A DNA stretch of 64,000 bases. Origin: Pyrocephalus nanus (taxonomy: Eukaryota > Chordata > Aves > Passeriformes > Tyrannidae). This document shows positions 6,377 through 18,628 of this stretch, one piece after another. The notes under the pieces were generated by a model. That model did no database searches. It had not been told where the DNA came from and saw nothing but the letters and a program-made list of their open reading frames with translations. The position numbers and the translations under genes were made by a program. The stretch is taken from contig CM076261.1 in the NCBI GenBank assembly GCA_038380795.1, forward strand, positions 13,150,556-13,214,555, read 5' to 3'. Each line of letters begins with the position of its first letter. Position 1 is the stretch's first letter.

Positions 6377-9300
6377 ATGTTGCAGGATTATCAGAGTCAA
6401 AGCAGACTAGATCGGGATCTTAAGGTTGTCCTGGAGGTAGAAGGAGAACCTAGGGAATTCCGGGTGGATACCGGAGCTAGCTTTTCCGCAATGAATACAC
6501 TAATGGGTCCCTTAAGTAATTCAACTGTCCGTGTTGTGGGTGTAACCGGCCGTACAGAGGAGAAGGCATTCTTGCGTCCACTGGATATTAAATTTAGAGG
6601 GAAGCAATTAGATCACCAATTTCTTTACATGCCTAATAGCCCGGAATGTTTATTAGGAAGGGATTTGTTATCAACTCTACAGGCTACAATTGTGTTTGAA
6701 AAGGGTAGAGTTAAATTAGAGATTCCAGAAGAAAATGTGGCACAGATATTTGTGGTAAATGAAATAGAAACAGAAGCAATTCCTCATGAAATAGAACAAG
6801 CGGTGGTCCCATGGGTATGGGAAACTGGGGCCCCAGGATTGTCCAAAGCAGCAACCCCAGTAGTCATAGAGCTCAAAGAAGGAGCACAGCCAGTACAGGT
6901 AAAACAGTACCCAATCAGTTTAGAAGCAAGAAGAGGGGTAGCACCTTTAATCAAACAGTTTCTAGTTCTTGGAATATTACAAGAATGTGAATCAGAATTT
7001 AATACACCTATTTTTCCAGTCAGAAAACCTAACGGAAAATACAGATTGGTACGAGATCTACGGGCAGTCAATTTGTTAACTAAAGACATTTACCCTCTCG
7101 TAGCAAATCCCTATACCCTGTTAACATCTGTTTCTGAGAAATTCCAGTGGTTTTCAGTAATAGATCTGAAAGATGCCTTCTTCTGCATCCGATTGGCACC
7201 GGAAAGCTGGCACCTCTTCGCCTTTGAGTGGCAAGACCCCGACACAGGAAGGAAAAGACAACTCACCTGGACGCGGCTACCCCAAGGGTTCAAATCCTCA
7301 CCTACAATATTTGGTAATCAATTGGCAAAGGAGCTCGAATATTGGAAGACAACTCAGGTAAAGGACTCTCCTTTCTCTTACATAATACTGCAGTATGTTG
7401 ATGACATTCTTCTGGGCACTGAACAACGAGAATTATGTTGCAAACTGACTGTTGACCTGTTGAACATGTTAGGTCAGGCGGGTTATCGGGTCTCCAAAGA
7501 AAAAGCCCAACTAGTTAAACAGAAAGTCATCTACTTAGGCTGTGAAATCTCTCAAGGTGTCAGGAGACTGGGAACAAACAAAGTACAAGCCATCTGTGCT
7601 ATCCCAGTCCCACGGAATAATCAAGAATTGAGATCTTTTCTAGGGATGATTGGCTGGTGTCGCCTATGGATTCCTGACTTCGGACTCCTTGCTAGACCAC
7701 TGTACGAAGCCGTAAAGGAGCCACAGTTAATCTGGAAACCAGCGCAGGAAAAGGCGTTCCAAACTCTGAAGAAAGCCTTGCGAGAAGCACCTGCCCTGGG
7801 ACTGCCCGATTTAACTAAAGACTTCCAGCTGTATGTCTGTGAAAGACAACGATTGGCTCTGAGAGTACTTACCCAACGATTGGGACCGTGGAAGAGACCC
7901 GTCGGGTACTTCTCAAAACGATTGGATGCTGTAAGTGGGGGATGGCCTGGTTGCCTGAGGGCGGTGGCAGCCACAGTGACACTAATTCAGGAAGCACGTA
8001 AACTAACACTGGGAAGGCACATCACAGTGTATGTACCACACATGGTTATTGCTGTTCTGGAACAGAAAGGAGGGCATTGGCTCTCCTCTAGCAGGATGTT
8101 GCAATACCAGGCCCTGCTCAGAGAACAGGATGACATTGAATTAAAGGTCACTAACCATCTCAATCCAGCTGAGTTTCTCAGGTCCACACAGGAAGAGGGA
8201 GTCCTGGAACATGACTGCATAGAAACCATCGAGCATGTCTATGCAAGCCGGAAGGACTTGAAAGATGAACCGCTGGAAAATCCAGATTGGGAACTGTTCA
8301 CAGACGGATCAAGTTTTGTGGAAAACGGAACCAGGTATGCTGGGTATGCGGTGGTTACTTTACAGGGGATTGTAGAAGCAAAACCACTGTCCCCAGGAAC
8401 ATCCGCACAGAAAGCTGAAATTTGGGCACTAGTGAGAGCCCTGAATCTAAGTCAAGGAAAAAGGGTGAACATATGGACTGACTCTAAATATGCTTTTGGA
8501 GTAGTCCATGTACATGGGGCACTGTGGAAGGAAAGAGGGCTACTTACTTCCCAAGGCTCAGCCATAAAGCACCGAGACGAAATACTACAACTCCTGGAAG
8601 TCATACATCAACCAGCAGCAGTAGCAATAATGCATGTGAAAGGACACCGGCTTGATTCAGGACCCGAGTCTCAAGGGAACAGACTGGCAGATCAGGCAGC
8701 TCGGCGGGTAGCTACAGGAACTTGGACTCAAATGGCTTTGTTACCAACTCGTGATAATCCAGCAGCAGTGCACATGGAAGAAAAACCCCATTATACACCA
8801 GAGGATGAGAAATTGGCTCAGATGTTGGAAGCAAAGAAAAATGTGAAAGGATGGTATATTACCCCTACTGGACAGGTAATACTGCCAATCAGAATAATGA
8901 AAACAGTACTTGAAATTGAACATGGTAAGTGCCATTAGGGTGCAGAGGCTTTGGTAAAGTTTCTAAAACATAAGATTTTCTCAAATCAGATGTTAACACT
9001 AGCAAAGAGGGTGAATGCAACCTGCCCGACCTGTATTAAGAATAACCCTATAGTTAGGAAACAGGTACAAATGGGGAAACTTCAAATTGGACAACTTCCA
9101 GGAGATTATTGGCAAGTAGATTTCTCAGAATTACCAAAAGCTCAAACATACAAGTACTTACTAGTGTACGTGTGTACTTTCTCAGGATGGCCAGAAGCTT
9201 TCCCATGTAGAACTAATCAAGCAAAAGAAGTAGTGAAAACCCTCCTAAAAGAAATCATTCCGAAGTTTGGAGTACCGTTAGGATTGTCCTCAGATAGAGG

Positions 9301-9928
9301 GCCACATTTCATTGCAGGAGTCGTACAGGGTTTAGCCACAATGTTAGGAATAACATGGAATCTCCACACTCCATGGAGACCACAATCTAGTGGACAGGTA
9401 GAGAAAATGAATCAGACTTTGAAAAATCAATTAAAGAAAATTTGTCAAGAAGCAAAAATCCAGTGGCCCCAAGCATTGCCGCTTGCTCTGTTAAGAATTA
9501 GAATTAAACCCAGAGAAAGAATCGGAGTGAGCCCATATGAGATCCTATATGGAAAACCATACCATGCAGCAACCTACCAGGGTGATCCTCATGTACTGGG
9601 AGACCAAGTTGTATTTAACTATATTTTGTCTCTAAATAAGACCCTTACAGCACTCCGAGGAGCCTTACAGTGGAATCGGCCCCTGCCTCTGGAAAATCCA
9701 GTGCATGACATCTCTCCAGGAGACCAGGTCTACCTGAAAAATTGGTCAGCAGAACCACTGAGAGAATCATGGGACGGGCCTCGCCAGGTGTTGATGACAA
9801 CCTACACAGCAGTCAAGGTCGAGGGCATCGACAACTGGATTCACTACACGAGGGTCAAGAAAGTTCCCAAGCTGTGGTCTGTAGAGCCCACTGCACCGAC
9901 CAAAATGGTGTTCCGGCCGGTCAAATAA
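6377..9928 (+). pseudogene. pol: pro-pol: protease, reverse transcriptase, RNase H, integrase; one in-frame stop
   Basis: One frame is open over about 1,180 codons apart from a single TAG at 8936-8938. Numbering from 6377: protease DTGAS at 31-35 and LLGRDLL at 92-98; reverse transcriptase with Asp in VIDLKDAFF (about 263), LPQGFKSSPTIFG (301-313) and YVDD (340-343); RNase H with TDGS (about 641), AEIWAL, TDSKYA and NRLADQAA, so all four acidic residues are present. After the stop, integrase shows CPTC of the zinc domain and D57, D115, E151 (numbered from 8951), an exact D,D-35-E. The stop lies within the HHCC zinc domain, just after its histidines. Total length is near that of other gammaretroviral pol proteins. 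The true N-terminus lies upstream of the ATG at 6377, through gag. The change of frame from nucleocapsid to protease lies between about 6313 and 6421. Confidence 0.93.
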
Positions 9929-11117
9929 GGACTGTAACACGGGCGATAATATTGTTGTTATTGATAAATACTACTAATGCATTTGTTAAAGTCAGTGTTT
10001 CTAATTCCTCTTTCTTAGTACCCGAAGGTACAGCTGTCAATCTGACCTGTTTCTTCTCTGACGACCAGGGAGCTGGATTAGAAGAAGTGAACGCTAGATG
10101 GTGGAGGATGGATCAGGACCACATTATGATGAATAGTGTGACTACAGTATGGAATGTGACACAGCAAAAAGGCTATACCGTCCTGCAGGTACCCAAGGTA
10201 ACCTCTGATGCAAATGGTGTATACTCCTGCATAGTATGGATTCGAATGAGTTTTGATTATAGATATGTCAAAATACAGACACTCAATTTTACACACAATG
10301 AAAACACAACAGTGCAAGTACCACCCCCTCACATGCAGTCTGCCAGATGAAAGGGTCCTACCCCTATTTATGTAAAAACTAAGCGAGTGACTCGACAAAC
10401 TCATGCAGCACAAATCCCGCAGTTCCCACATAGAAAAATCACACAAGAAAATTTAGTAGTTGAATTAATTAGAGATTTTGGGAGAGTTCAAAATGTCTCT
10501 AAAATTACTGCATGCCTCCCGATGCCTCAATCAGCCGGAGATCCAATTCCATGGGGAGTAATACCAGCACCAGAAGTCCCTAAAATGTTTGAAAATACTA
10601 CATGGAATTGTAAATTTGTAACAACTACTTCGACTGATCTAACACTTGCCTGTCTACTAACAAAGGTGAAAACTAAGGAACGATGTAAAGAAATGCCAGG
10701 TTTTTGGCAATGGCATTAGATTTAATTTTATTGAAACAACATGGGGTTTGCGGTTACCTGCACGCACGGGATGAGCACTGCTGTGTCCACATCCCAAATG
10801 TCACACAGGAAATTGAAAATGATATTTCTCAATTAGAACAAATTGAAGGAAACATGCATAAATTACAACAAGAAGCAGAACATAATTGGATCGGCGAGTT
10901 GTTCAGCTCCCTCGGTCTTCATGTGTCAGGATGGCTGTCTTCCATCATTCAATATGTTTTAATGTTTAGCATAACAATTCTTGTTGCTTTAATAGTATTT
11001 AAGTGTCTCTTAAGGATAATCGCAAAAGAAGGACAACACACTCGGCGAGTTATGATGGCGCTGACTCGAAAAGAAGTCCTTCTTCCGGACGGTGATTCTC
11101 CTCCCGAAGAATCATAA
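9769..11117 (+). pseudogene. env: env remnant: Ig-like surface subunit plus C-terminal transmembrane subunit
   Basis: env overlaps the end of pol in another frame; the first in-frame ATG is at 9769. A hydrophobic leader (AIILLLLI, about 9943-9966) precedes the mature surface subunit. This opens with an immunoglobulin-like domain: Cys at 10048-10050 in VNLTC, a WW pair at 10099-10104, and DANGVYSC with Cys at 10228-10230. Several N-x-S/T sites follow. A TGA at 10348-10350 interrupts the frame, which then stays open to 10719 (further surface-subunit sequence, no CxxC seen). The reading then jumps frame at about 10705 straight into the transmembrane subunit just before its cysteine motif, so the cleavage site, fusion peptide and N-terminal heptad region are gone. 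The rest has GVC-x9-CC, a membrane span at about 10932-11012 and a 30-residue tail. Confidence 0.85.
10006..10250 (+). other. Immunoglobulin-like domain in env
   Basis: Two cysteines 60 residues apart, LVPEGTAVNLTC before the first, tryptophans 17-18 residues after it, and the D-x-x-x-x-Y-x-C motif before the second are the hallmarks of V- or I-set Ig domains. It follows the signal-like peptide directly. Gammaretroviral receptor-binding domains have an Ig-like fold in structure but usually lack this sequence signature, so a separate origin is possible. Confidence 0.7.
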
Positions 11118-11169
11118 ACGACAACAGAAAGATTTGAGCATCCTTGCAATTGAAGATTGAAGAATGCTC

Positions 11170-11180
11170 AAAAGGGGGGA
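11170..11180 (+). other. Polypurine tract
   Basis: AAAAGGGGGGA ends two bases before the 3' LTR, the standard position for the plus-strand primer of reverse transcription. Confidence 0.85.
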
Positions 11181-11182
11181 GT

Positions 11183-11635
11183 TGTTGCAGTTTGGTCAAG
11201 GTTTGCCTGGAGCATAAGCCTGAAAAGGCCCTGCCAGAGACAAGTCAGGGCTTGTCCGAAGCTAAGTTGGGACTGATTAGACATTAAAGCTGTGCTGACC
11301 AAAAAGAAACAATAAGTCAGGCAGAACCAAACAAAAGAAATTTGCAACTAGAGATAGGATGTAATCTGGTGGTGGGATTTAATTACACGGTGTTTACAGT
11401 TAGGTAAATGGATTAATATTTGAATGATATGTAAGTTTATGTTTAACTGCTATGTCTCCTGTGAAATGTAAAACCAATCATGTAACCTTGCTTGGAAAAT
11501 AGTATAAAAGATGCGTTCAAAATTTGGGTCTTTGGGTACCTGTCTTGGGACAGGAGTCCACAGGGACCCCGGGCCCTGAATAAAGCACCGCATAAACTGA
11601 CACTCTGTTAGTTTGTGTTCTCATTACGGGCAACA
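11183..11635 (+). repeat. 3' LTR of the provirus
   Basis: The LTR is 453 bp and identical to the 5' LTR except at two positions. It has a TATAAAA box at 11503-11509 and AATAAA at 11579-11584. Its promoter faces the SOCS6 side. Confidence 0.95.
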
Positions 11636-11639
11636 GGAT
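11636..11639. repeat. Target-site duplication, right copy
   Basis: GGAT directly after the 3' LTR, matching 3756-3759. Confidence 0.85.
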
Positions 11640-11862
11640 GAGGGGGAGAACTAAGAGAGGAATCATTAGGGGGCTTGGGTTTTATTTCTGTGCAGCCTAG
11701 ACTCTAAAATTACGTTGCTTTGTTTATAATACAAAGTAATTTCACAAAGCAGAGTTTCTTAAACATGTAATAAAGACATATGAGACATCGTTGGTCATCT
11801 GGCCAGAGGGCTGATCTTATTTTTGAAAGTGTGTGCTTGCCATCGTAATTGGAAAAAATAAA

Positions 11863-11969
11863 TTGATGATAGGTGGACAAGTGATGGACGTTGTTGTGTG
11901 TATGTGCTCCTGAATTTTTTGCAGATAATTGCAGATGCACAAAAGATGATGGCTTTGTAATACTCATAG
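11863..11969 (+). repeat. Unknown 107-bp element, copy 1
   Basis: The last 98 bases align without a gap to 13565-13662 at about 77 of 98 identical positions by hand count. The best blocks are GGTGGACAAG at the start and GCAGATGC and TTTGTAAT towards the end. The family is not recognised; it is not CR1. Confidence 0.65.
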
Positions 11970-13555
11970 GGTGTTTTATCAATACCATGTATTGCATGAG
12001 AAATTACATTTTTATCGGCACCCAACAAAAATGTGAAAGTGCAGTACAGTATATGCAAATGCTATCCAAAAGGATGTATGTCACTGCCCTCTCAGTTTAT
12101 GGCTAATTTTTTCTTTGCTACCCTGATCTCCAGCACTGTGCTACTCTCACAGTAAACTCACATTAATGTCCTCCATGTGCTGTATCAAGATTGTACTAAA
12201 TTATTAATTGCAACTCAGAACCGTCTGTTGTTTTCCAAGACTCTCTTTCTATCCGTGGAGCAATAAAACAAAGGGACTTTATTAAGCTGATTTTAAATAT
12301 ACTGTGATTGCTGCAACGAGGGTTTGTTTTCCACAAGAGGCTGAACTCACGTGGATCCATCAGTGCTTTTTAAAGAGCAATTACAGAAGAAGTATCACTG
12401 ACTGACTAAAAATTTCTTTTAGCTGTGCATGATATGCTCGTGCAATGAAATATGAAGAGCTATAACCAGATGCACACAGGGCTGCTCACATTTCCCCAAA
12501 CAGGACTGATGGGAACTTTATGAGATCCCATGTGATACTTACGATAATAATAAAATGAATCCTTATCTCATTAATCCTGCAAGGAGAAGGAATTGCTGAA
12601 GCAGGCATTTCCCAAAATAAAAACATTTTTTCAAGAGGAAGAAATGCATCATTCTCATCTATAGGAGCGTTCGATCCAGGTCCTTCTCACCTCTTTAAAT
12701 ACGGTCAGTCTACATTGCATCAGAAAAGCAAATGTTTTCTTATGCTGTCTTCAGTGTTAGAGTTAGTAGCTACAAAATCAATTCATTGAGTTGTTACTAA
12801 CACAGAGGAGACACGTGCACTCTCTATTGCCAATATACTCCTGCGCCATAAGTGTGGGCATTTTATCCAGACTTTTTTAAATGAAGGCCCAATTAGTTGT
12901 ATCAGCTGGTGCATTTTGTGCAACCAGGGCTCAAGACTGGTATTCAAGATGATCATCAGTAATAGTTTTCGTTGTTACAAATAGAGGAGTGATATATTAA
13001 GAGCAAAGTGGGTATCTTAATAAAAATAATAAACCACACACACAAAAGTTACTGAACATTAAAAATGAAAAGAAATGGTGGATGGGTTCAAGAATTATTG
13101 TTGGCATTGTGAGTCTATCTAAGTAGGTGAAGATTAGTCTCTCATTACTGGGAGCACTGAATCCCTCTGTGTCTGCATCTCCTGTTTTGGACTCACACTA
13201 GTGCCTCCACTTTCCCTCTTCCTGCTTGTTCCCTTTAGCTTGTATATTCCCACAACTGCTCCTGAAGCTGGTTTGACTTCCTCCTCTCCGCTGGCATTAT
13301 TTAACATGGATGTCTCTTCTACAATGTATGTTCTAACTGATCTGCAGTTAAAATGTGTAGGAGTTCCACCACTGGGGAAATTAGTCACTCAGTCTCATTT
13401 ACATTGTCCCTTGTTGCTTTCTTACTGCACTCTACATAAGATGAACTTTAAAGAGCTGCCTACTCCTGAGTCCTCACAAGCTTGGTTTCTATAATTCAAA
13501 TAACTTTCTTTTTTAATATATATTTTCTTTTTCAAATGGGTGCACTCCCAGTAAC

Positions 13556-13662
13556 CTGATGACAGGTGGACAAGCAGTGGATATTACTGTGTGTCTAAGC
13601 TCATGAAGTGTTTGCATGTAACTGCAGATGCTCAAATGAAGATGGTTTTGTAATTCTCATAG
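13556..13662 (+). repeat. Unknown 107-bp element, copy 2
   Basis: Same orientation as copy 1, 1,693 bp further on. Similarity fades outside these limits, so either a small ancient segment was duplicated or both are remnants of one dispersed repeat. Confidence 0.65.
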
Positions 13663-16600
13663 TTTTGTAAAGATTTTTTGACAAAAGCTATCTTTTAACA
13701 CTTTCCATATGGGATGTGCTAAAACTTTAAATTTCCCTTCTGTTGAATGGTGTAGAAAGATGACCTTGAAGAAACTTTGAAGGAGTTTTCAGTTTCGTTT
13801 TATTTTTATTTATCATTTTTGTGACTCATTCATTGCGGGATGAAGTCTTATTATCTCTGCATCCTTTTTTTCAAAGCTATGTCTATCCATAACAGGTTTT
13901 TTTCCTTCCTTACTGCTCTGAGTTCTGTCCTTTTACATTTCTAAAGTTCTCTGAAGATCAACATATCAAAGACTTTATCTGACAGAGTCTTGATAGCATT
14001 ACTGATAATATCCTTACTGCACCTCTGAGCTTAACTGTTGCAGTTCTCTGTGAGTTTCCTGCTGTCTGGCTCTTCATATACGTCAAGGAGCAGAGACTTT
14101 ACAAAGAAATATGAGGGCATATCAGATGCAAAAAAACATGAATTCCAGGTGCCTCTCTGATGGGAACACCAAATAGGGACTGTGATGCCCAAACATCGCT
14201 GACTGGTATAGTTAAAATGAACCTTATGACTTGCCAGCGGAAAGAAGATTGCAAAAAGGAAGGAGAAAAAGCAAAGAGAACGGGAACAATGGAAGGGGGC
14301 AGAAATGGACAAGAGAGTTTAGAAAATTACCCGTGTATTAACCATTTCCTCAATCTACCTCTCAATTCATTTTAGAGTCCACCTAAAAGTATAATTTCTG
14401 GCCCTGAAGGCCTTCCTTGCTTGCTGTCATCCAGGCTTTCTCACGTTTCTCTGTTCACTAGCTGCTATTGGTAAAAAAGTCCAATAGTATCTGAAATGTG
14501 AAAATAACACCCAGCTGTTAGTTACCTGTATATATGCAGTCCATACTGGGCCTACTGCACAGGCATAGTCAAGATAACCATATGCATATGCAGCAGCTGT
14601 GTGTTTATTCCTTTCACTGACTAGCAAATTCCTGAAATTAGTATTCTAAATCAATAGGATGATAGCAGACTTGTAAAGGTTTTCTGCAAATGTCAGTGTA
14701 ACTTTATGTATAAAAACCCTTTCCTTTGTGCTTTCTGCAGCCAAGAACAGCATTTAATTATTGCATTATCCTAAAGTTTGTGACACGATCTCAAAAGGTC
14801 CTTTAATGTAAACTTCTGAATTTTATGGCTTCCAAATCGGGTACAAAATACTCAATCTAAATACATGTTGCAAATGTTTGTATTTGCAGCACTGCAGATG
14901 CAAATTTGGAAGCTCATTGATGATATTATTAATTTATTTTATTTTATATTATCTACCCTAGTGAGACTTTCTAATTTCTCTGTTTTCCTTTATTATTTTC
15001 CATTTAACTGGATATATCTTCTATGGTAAATTGCATATGCAAATATGAAACTGACTTATAGAGTGGTGCAGAGAAAACAGTTGCATCTGAATAATGGCTA
15101 GACAATTTAATTTCATACAGATTATTGTATTTGGTGAATCAGTCAATATCAATATAAATGCCTACCATGAATTGCAAGACAAAAGACATTAAGAAACCTA
15201 AGTGAGAAAATCTTTCTCCTGTGATGGTTGTTTAAAACTTATACAAGCACATTTTTACACCACAGGTAATGAATGCAGGGAATTTGTTGGCACAGGAGGT
15301 TGTCAATGAAGGTAGTAACAGTAAACCCCCCAGAAACACTGGTCAAATGAATGGAGAACAGGCCCATACACACAAGAAGCATAGGCATGGATGTGCCCAC
15401 TGACCTGCCAAGGCAGCGGTTGTGGTGCCTAGGTAGGACGGGGGAGGCAGACAGGGAAAGCAGCTCTCCCCTAGCAGTGTCTTTTGTCATGGTTTGGAGA
15501 CAGCTGGATCAGTGTACCCTGGTACGACATTTCTTACTTTCATGGGATATCTGAATTTAGATCCCATTGAAGGAAACACACCAGGACCAGAAAGGGAACT
15601 TCAGGAATTCAGATTAATGGGATTATTAGCCTTTACGACTCTGAAAAGAGATCCTGCTTTTAGCATTTGATTCCAAACCCTTCAAGAGAGAGATAAAGCC
15701 CATAGACTTTTAATTACCTTTTCACAGATAGTAATCATCTTCTTCCCTCAGAAACATAAAGCCAAATTAAAGTGATCATTGGCATGTTTGGAGGTTGGGT
15801 GGTTTTTTTTGGAAAAATTAAAAGGCTGGTTCAAGATGCCATTAATTGTATCTGCATCCACTTCACAGAAAGCTGGCAAGGCAATGCCTAACATATATAT
15901 CTGGTTTTCTTCACTTGAGGGCACAGTGCATTACACACTATTTTTGGCTCAGGGTGCATAATTGCCACATATATTTTCCCTTTTATGAAGAAATTCTGTG
16001 GTTATGTCATTTAAAATTAATAAACTACTGATATGACCTTTGATGTTATTAAAACATCTAGCTTTTTAGTTTGTATCAGGGTACTTCTCTACCACTTTTA
16101 TATAATTTAGCACATTGTTTAGTGCACTTCACAAAGACAGTTTATTCTAAAGGGAACTTCTTCAGTAGATTATTGCTCAGATAATATTAAATATTGCAAG
16201 ACAGTCTACAATTCTAGAAAATAATATGCTCTTGAGAACTGTTAAATTACTATGGGAGTTACTCTTTTCTACTAATACTAATGCTGGACATCACTGCAAA
16301 GGATAAAAACATTAAAGTAATCAGTTTTTGGATTTGGAAGATATTCCCACTTTAGCCAACATTATATCATTTTTTGTTTTTATTCTGATGTAACTGTAAT
16401 TAAGTTAAAAACTCTAGGCCGAAACAGGAAATAATTCTTCATAAAATACTGATGGAGTACTCATTTTGTATCATTAATTTATGGACTTGTAAAAATGTTG
16501 GGTGACATTATTAGAGCTCAACATAATTTCGAACATCATCACTGTTAATTAGTAATAATAGGATCTACAAGCAATGTAATACTCTTTATTTGCCTCAGAA

Positions 16601-18628
16601 AGTGAGTTTTTCAAGCTCATGTCGTTACCGCTATGCATCTCAGCCACATGGTCGTATTCATAATTCTGGTCATTAATTAACCACTGTACTTAGTTCAGAG
16701 TCTCTACATTACAGAAGAGAAATCAATGTTGAATGCCTTCTATTTAATACTTTTCTCTAGTGTTACTTTTCCCTTAGAATTAATGAATAACCAAAAATAG
16801 TCCCAAAGAAAGAGGAAATGAGATTTTTTTTTCCGATCTCTCTTTTCAAGAATCTACCAAGTTCCTCAAAATCATGGTTCTCATCACACAAATAAGAGGT
16901 GGCCCACTGTTCAAATATGGGTCTTGCATCCTCTAAACACTGTAGATTCACATCGGGCAGAAAGGACAAGAGGGAGGAAATTACCAAGGCAACTATTGTA
17001 GTGTAAGTTGTGTCCTGGCTTGAACAGGGCACAGTTTCCAAAAAGGAAGATATACTCGCACAGCAGTGATTTGATTGGATGCAGTTGGAATTATATATTT
17101 TATATTCTTAACTTTTCTAGCTTTTGGAAAATGTTGAAAACACAATAGTTGTATGTTGAAATATTTGACAATGGAGTTAAATGCTCTTTATCTCATGATC
17201 AATTGGAAGAAACATATAGGGAAAATTTTCTGTCATCAAGATCCTAAAAATTATAAAAACATTTGTATTTCTATCTGGAACACAGTTTCAAAGTATTATA
17301 TGAATTCATTCCAGATTTAGATTTTTTTTTTATAAATATTGTCCCTAACATAGATTTAATTTCTTGATTTCTCATGTGACTTTCCTAGGCTTTGAAACTT
17401 CATCTTGAACTCCAGGTATCTTGCTGTTCCATTCCTTGTCCTCTAAATATTACTATTGCTGTTTCATTTGTTACTGCATACTTTTATATTGGCACAATAA
17501 CTTTTAGAGACTCTAATACTGCACATTTCTCAGTTGCTGTTTGTGAAGGCAGCAGAAAGTCACATGGCTTGTCATTGCCCACAAATCTGACATCATGACA
17601 TCTGCAAGATCTGTAATTGCCTGAATGTTCTTGGACAGTAACATGAACAATGTGAGATTTCTCAATTTTTGGCAAGCATTCAGAGCTTGTTAAGACGATT
17701 AAATAGTCTTGAAAAAATATTTACTTTTTTTATTACTAAAGATCTTAAAGGTAAGGTATATTTCTGATAATTTGATCTCTAAATAAATCTAAATTATTTT
17801 ATATAATTGTCAATCCATTGTATTCCTTACCATGTTTTCCTGCTCAGCCTCGTATCACCCTCTGAATTGCTAAAAATTGAAGACTGTCAGCTGGCATGTT
17901 CTGAATGGCAACTCTTGCTTTTTTTTTTTTTTTTTGATCCCATAAGCACTTTTTCAAAAGCATCATACTCAAATTCACCTGTAGCACTTGTAATAGATAC
18001 AATGTACACAGAAAATCTGTTTTCTGTACAAAACTTCAGTTCCATCTTTAAAAACAGGCATTTTTCCAAATATCCTGGAAACATTTTTCAGAAGTCAGTT
18101 TGAAAATGTAACCATATGTATGCCTTCACCTAGTCACATTTTCTTAGTGAACTGACAAAAATAAGTTTTAGCTAATGTCACACTGGGAAGTCATACTAGC
18201 TGGAATAGCTGCCAAGCAGTGATCTGAATGGACCATATTCTGCCTCCAGAATCAAACACAGGGCTGCTTATTAGCAAGATCAAGTCTCTCTAGTCTTCAC
18301 TGGTGGTAGGCAATGAATGACAGAGAGGAGGGAGGACATGGTTGATTTGCAGGTAGCTGAATGCACTCTGTTACTGTACTGGCATGTGTAGCCCGAGAGA
18401 ATAAATGAGACACCGACAGAGAGACAGCCAGCAGAGCTGCCAACATGCCATTTTAACAATTTTTGATCATAATTTCATTTGGCTAACATGTTAAATATAA
18501 AACACAGAAGCTTCTGTTGTACTCAGTGAAGAAGAGGTCATATGTTAAAACACTGAAGCTTAGTTGTCAGCACTATTTAAAAAAGCAGAAGAAACACAGC
18601 ACCTATGTTTCACCATCACTGTGGGCTT

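Larger units (their letters stand above)
3760..11635 (+). mobile_element. Full-structure gammaretrovirus-like endogenous provirus
   Basis: This is a 7,876-bp provirus in the order LTR, primer site, repeated leader, gag, pro-pol, env, polypurine tract, LTR. Both LTRs are 453 bp, begin TG and end CA, and are flanked by the 4-bp duplication GGAT; a 4-bp duplication is typical of gammaretroviruses. The single CCHC knuckle, the DTGAS protease, the pol layout and the D,D-35-E integrase also indicate a class I element. I count two LTR differences (G/A at 3851 versus 11274, and G/T at 4101 versus 11524), about 0.4%. It is coding-defective: capsid is nearly absent, gag changes frame, integrase and env have stops, and env is deleted around the fusion peptide. 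It lies between RTTN and SOCS6, antisense to RTTN. Confidence 0.95.

Noticed and set aside
14880..14920. Third copy of the 107-bp element
   Set aside because: Only a GCAGATGC-like stretch is shared; the rest does not align.
15239..15560. Possible LTR starting TGTCATGGTTTGG
   Set aside because: The start resembles some avian LTRs, but nothing after it matches and no second end was found.
16763..17041. 92-codon open frame on the minus strand
   Set aside because: No recognisable family, low-complexity hydrophobic start, no splice partner; expected by chance in AT-rich DNA.
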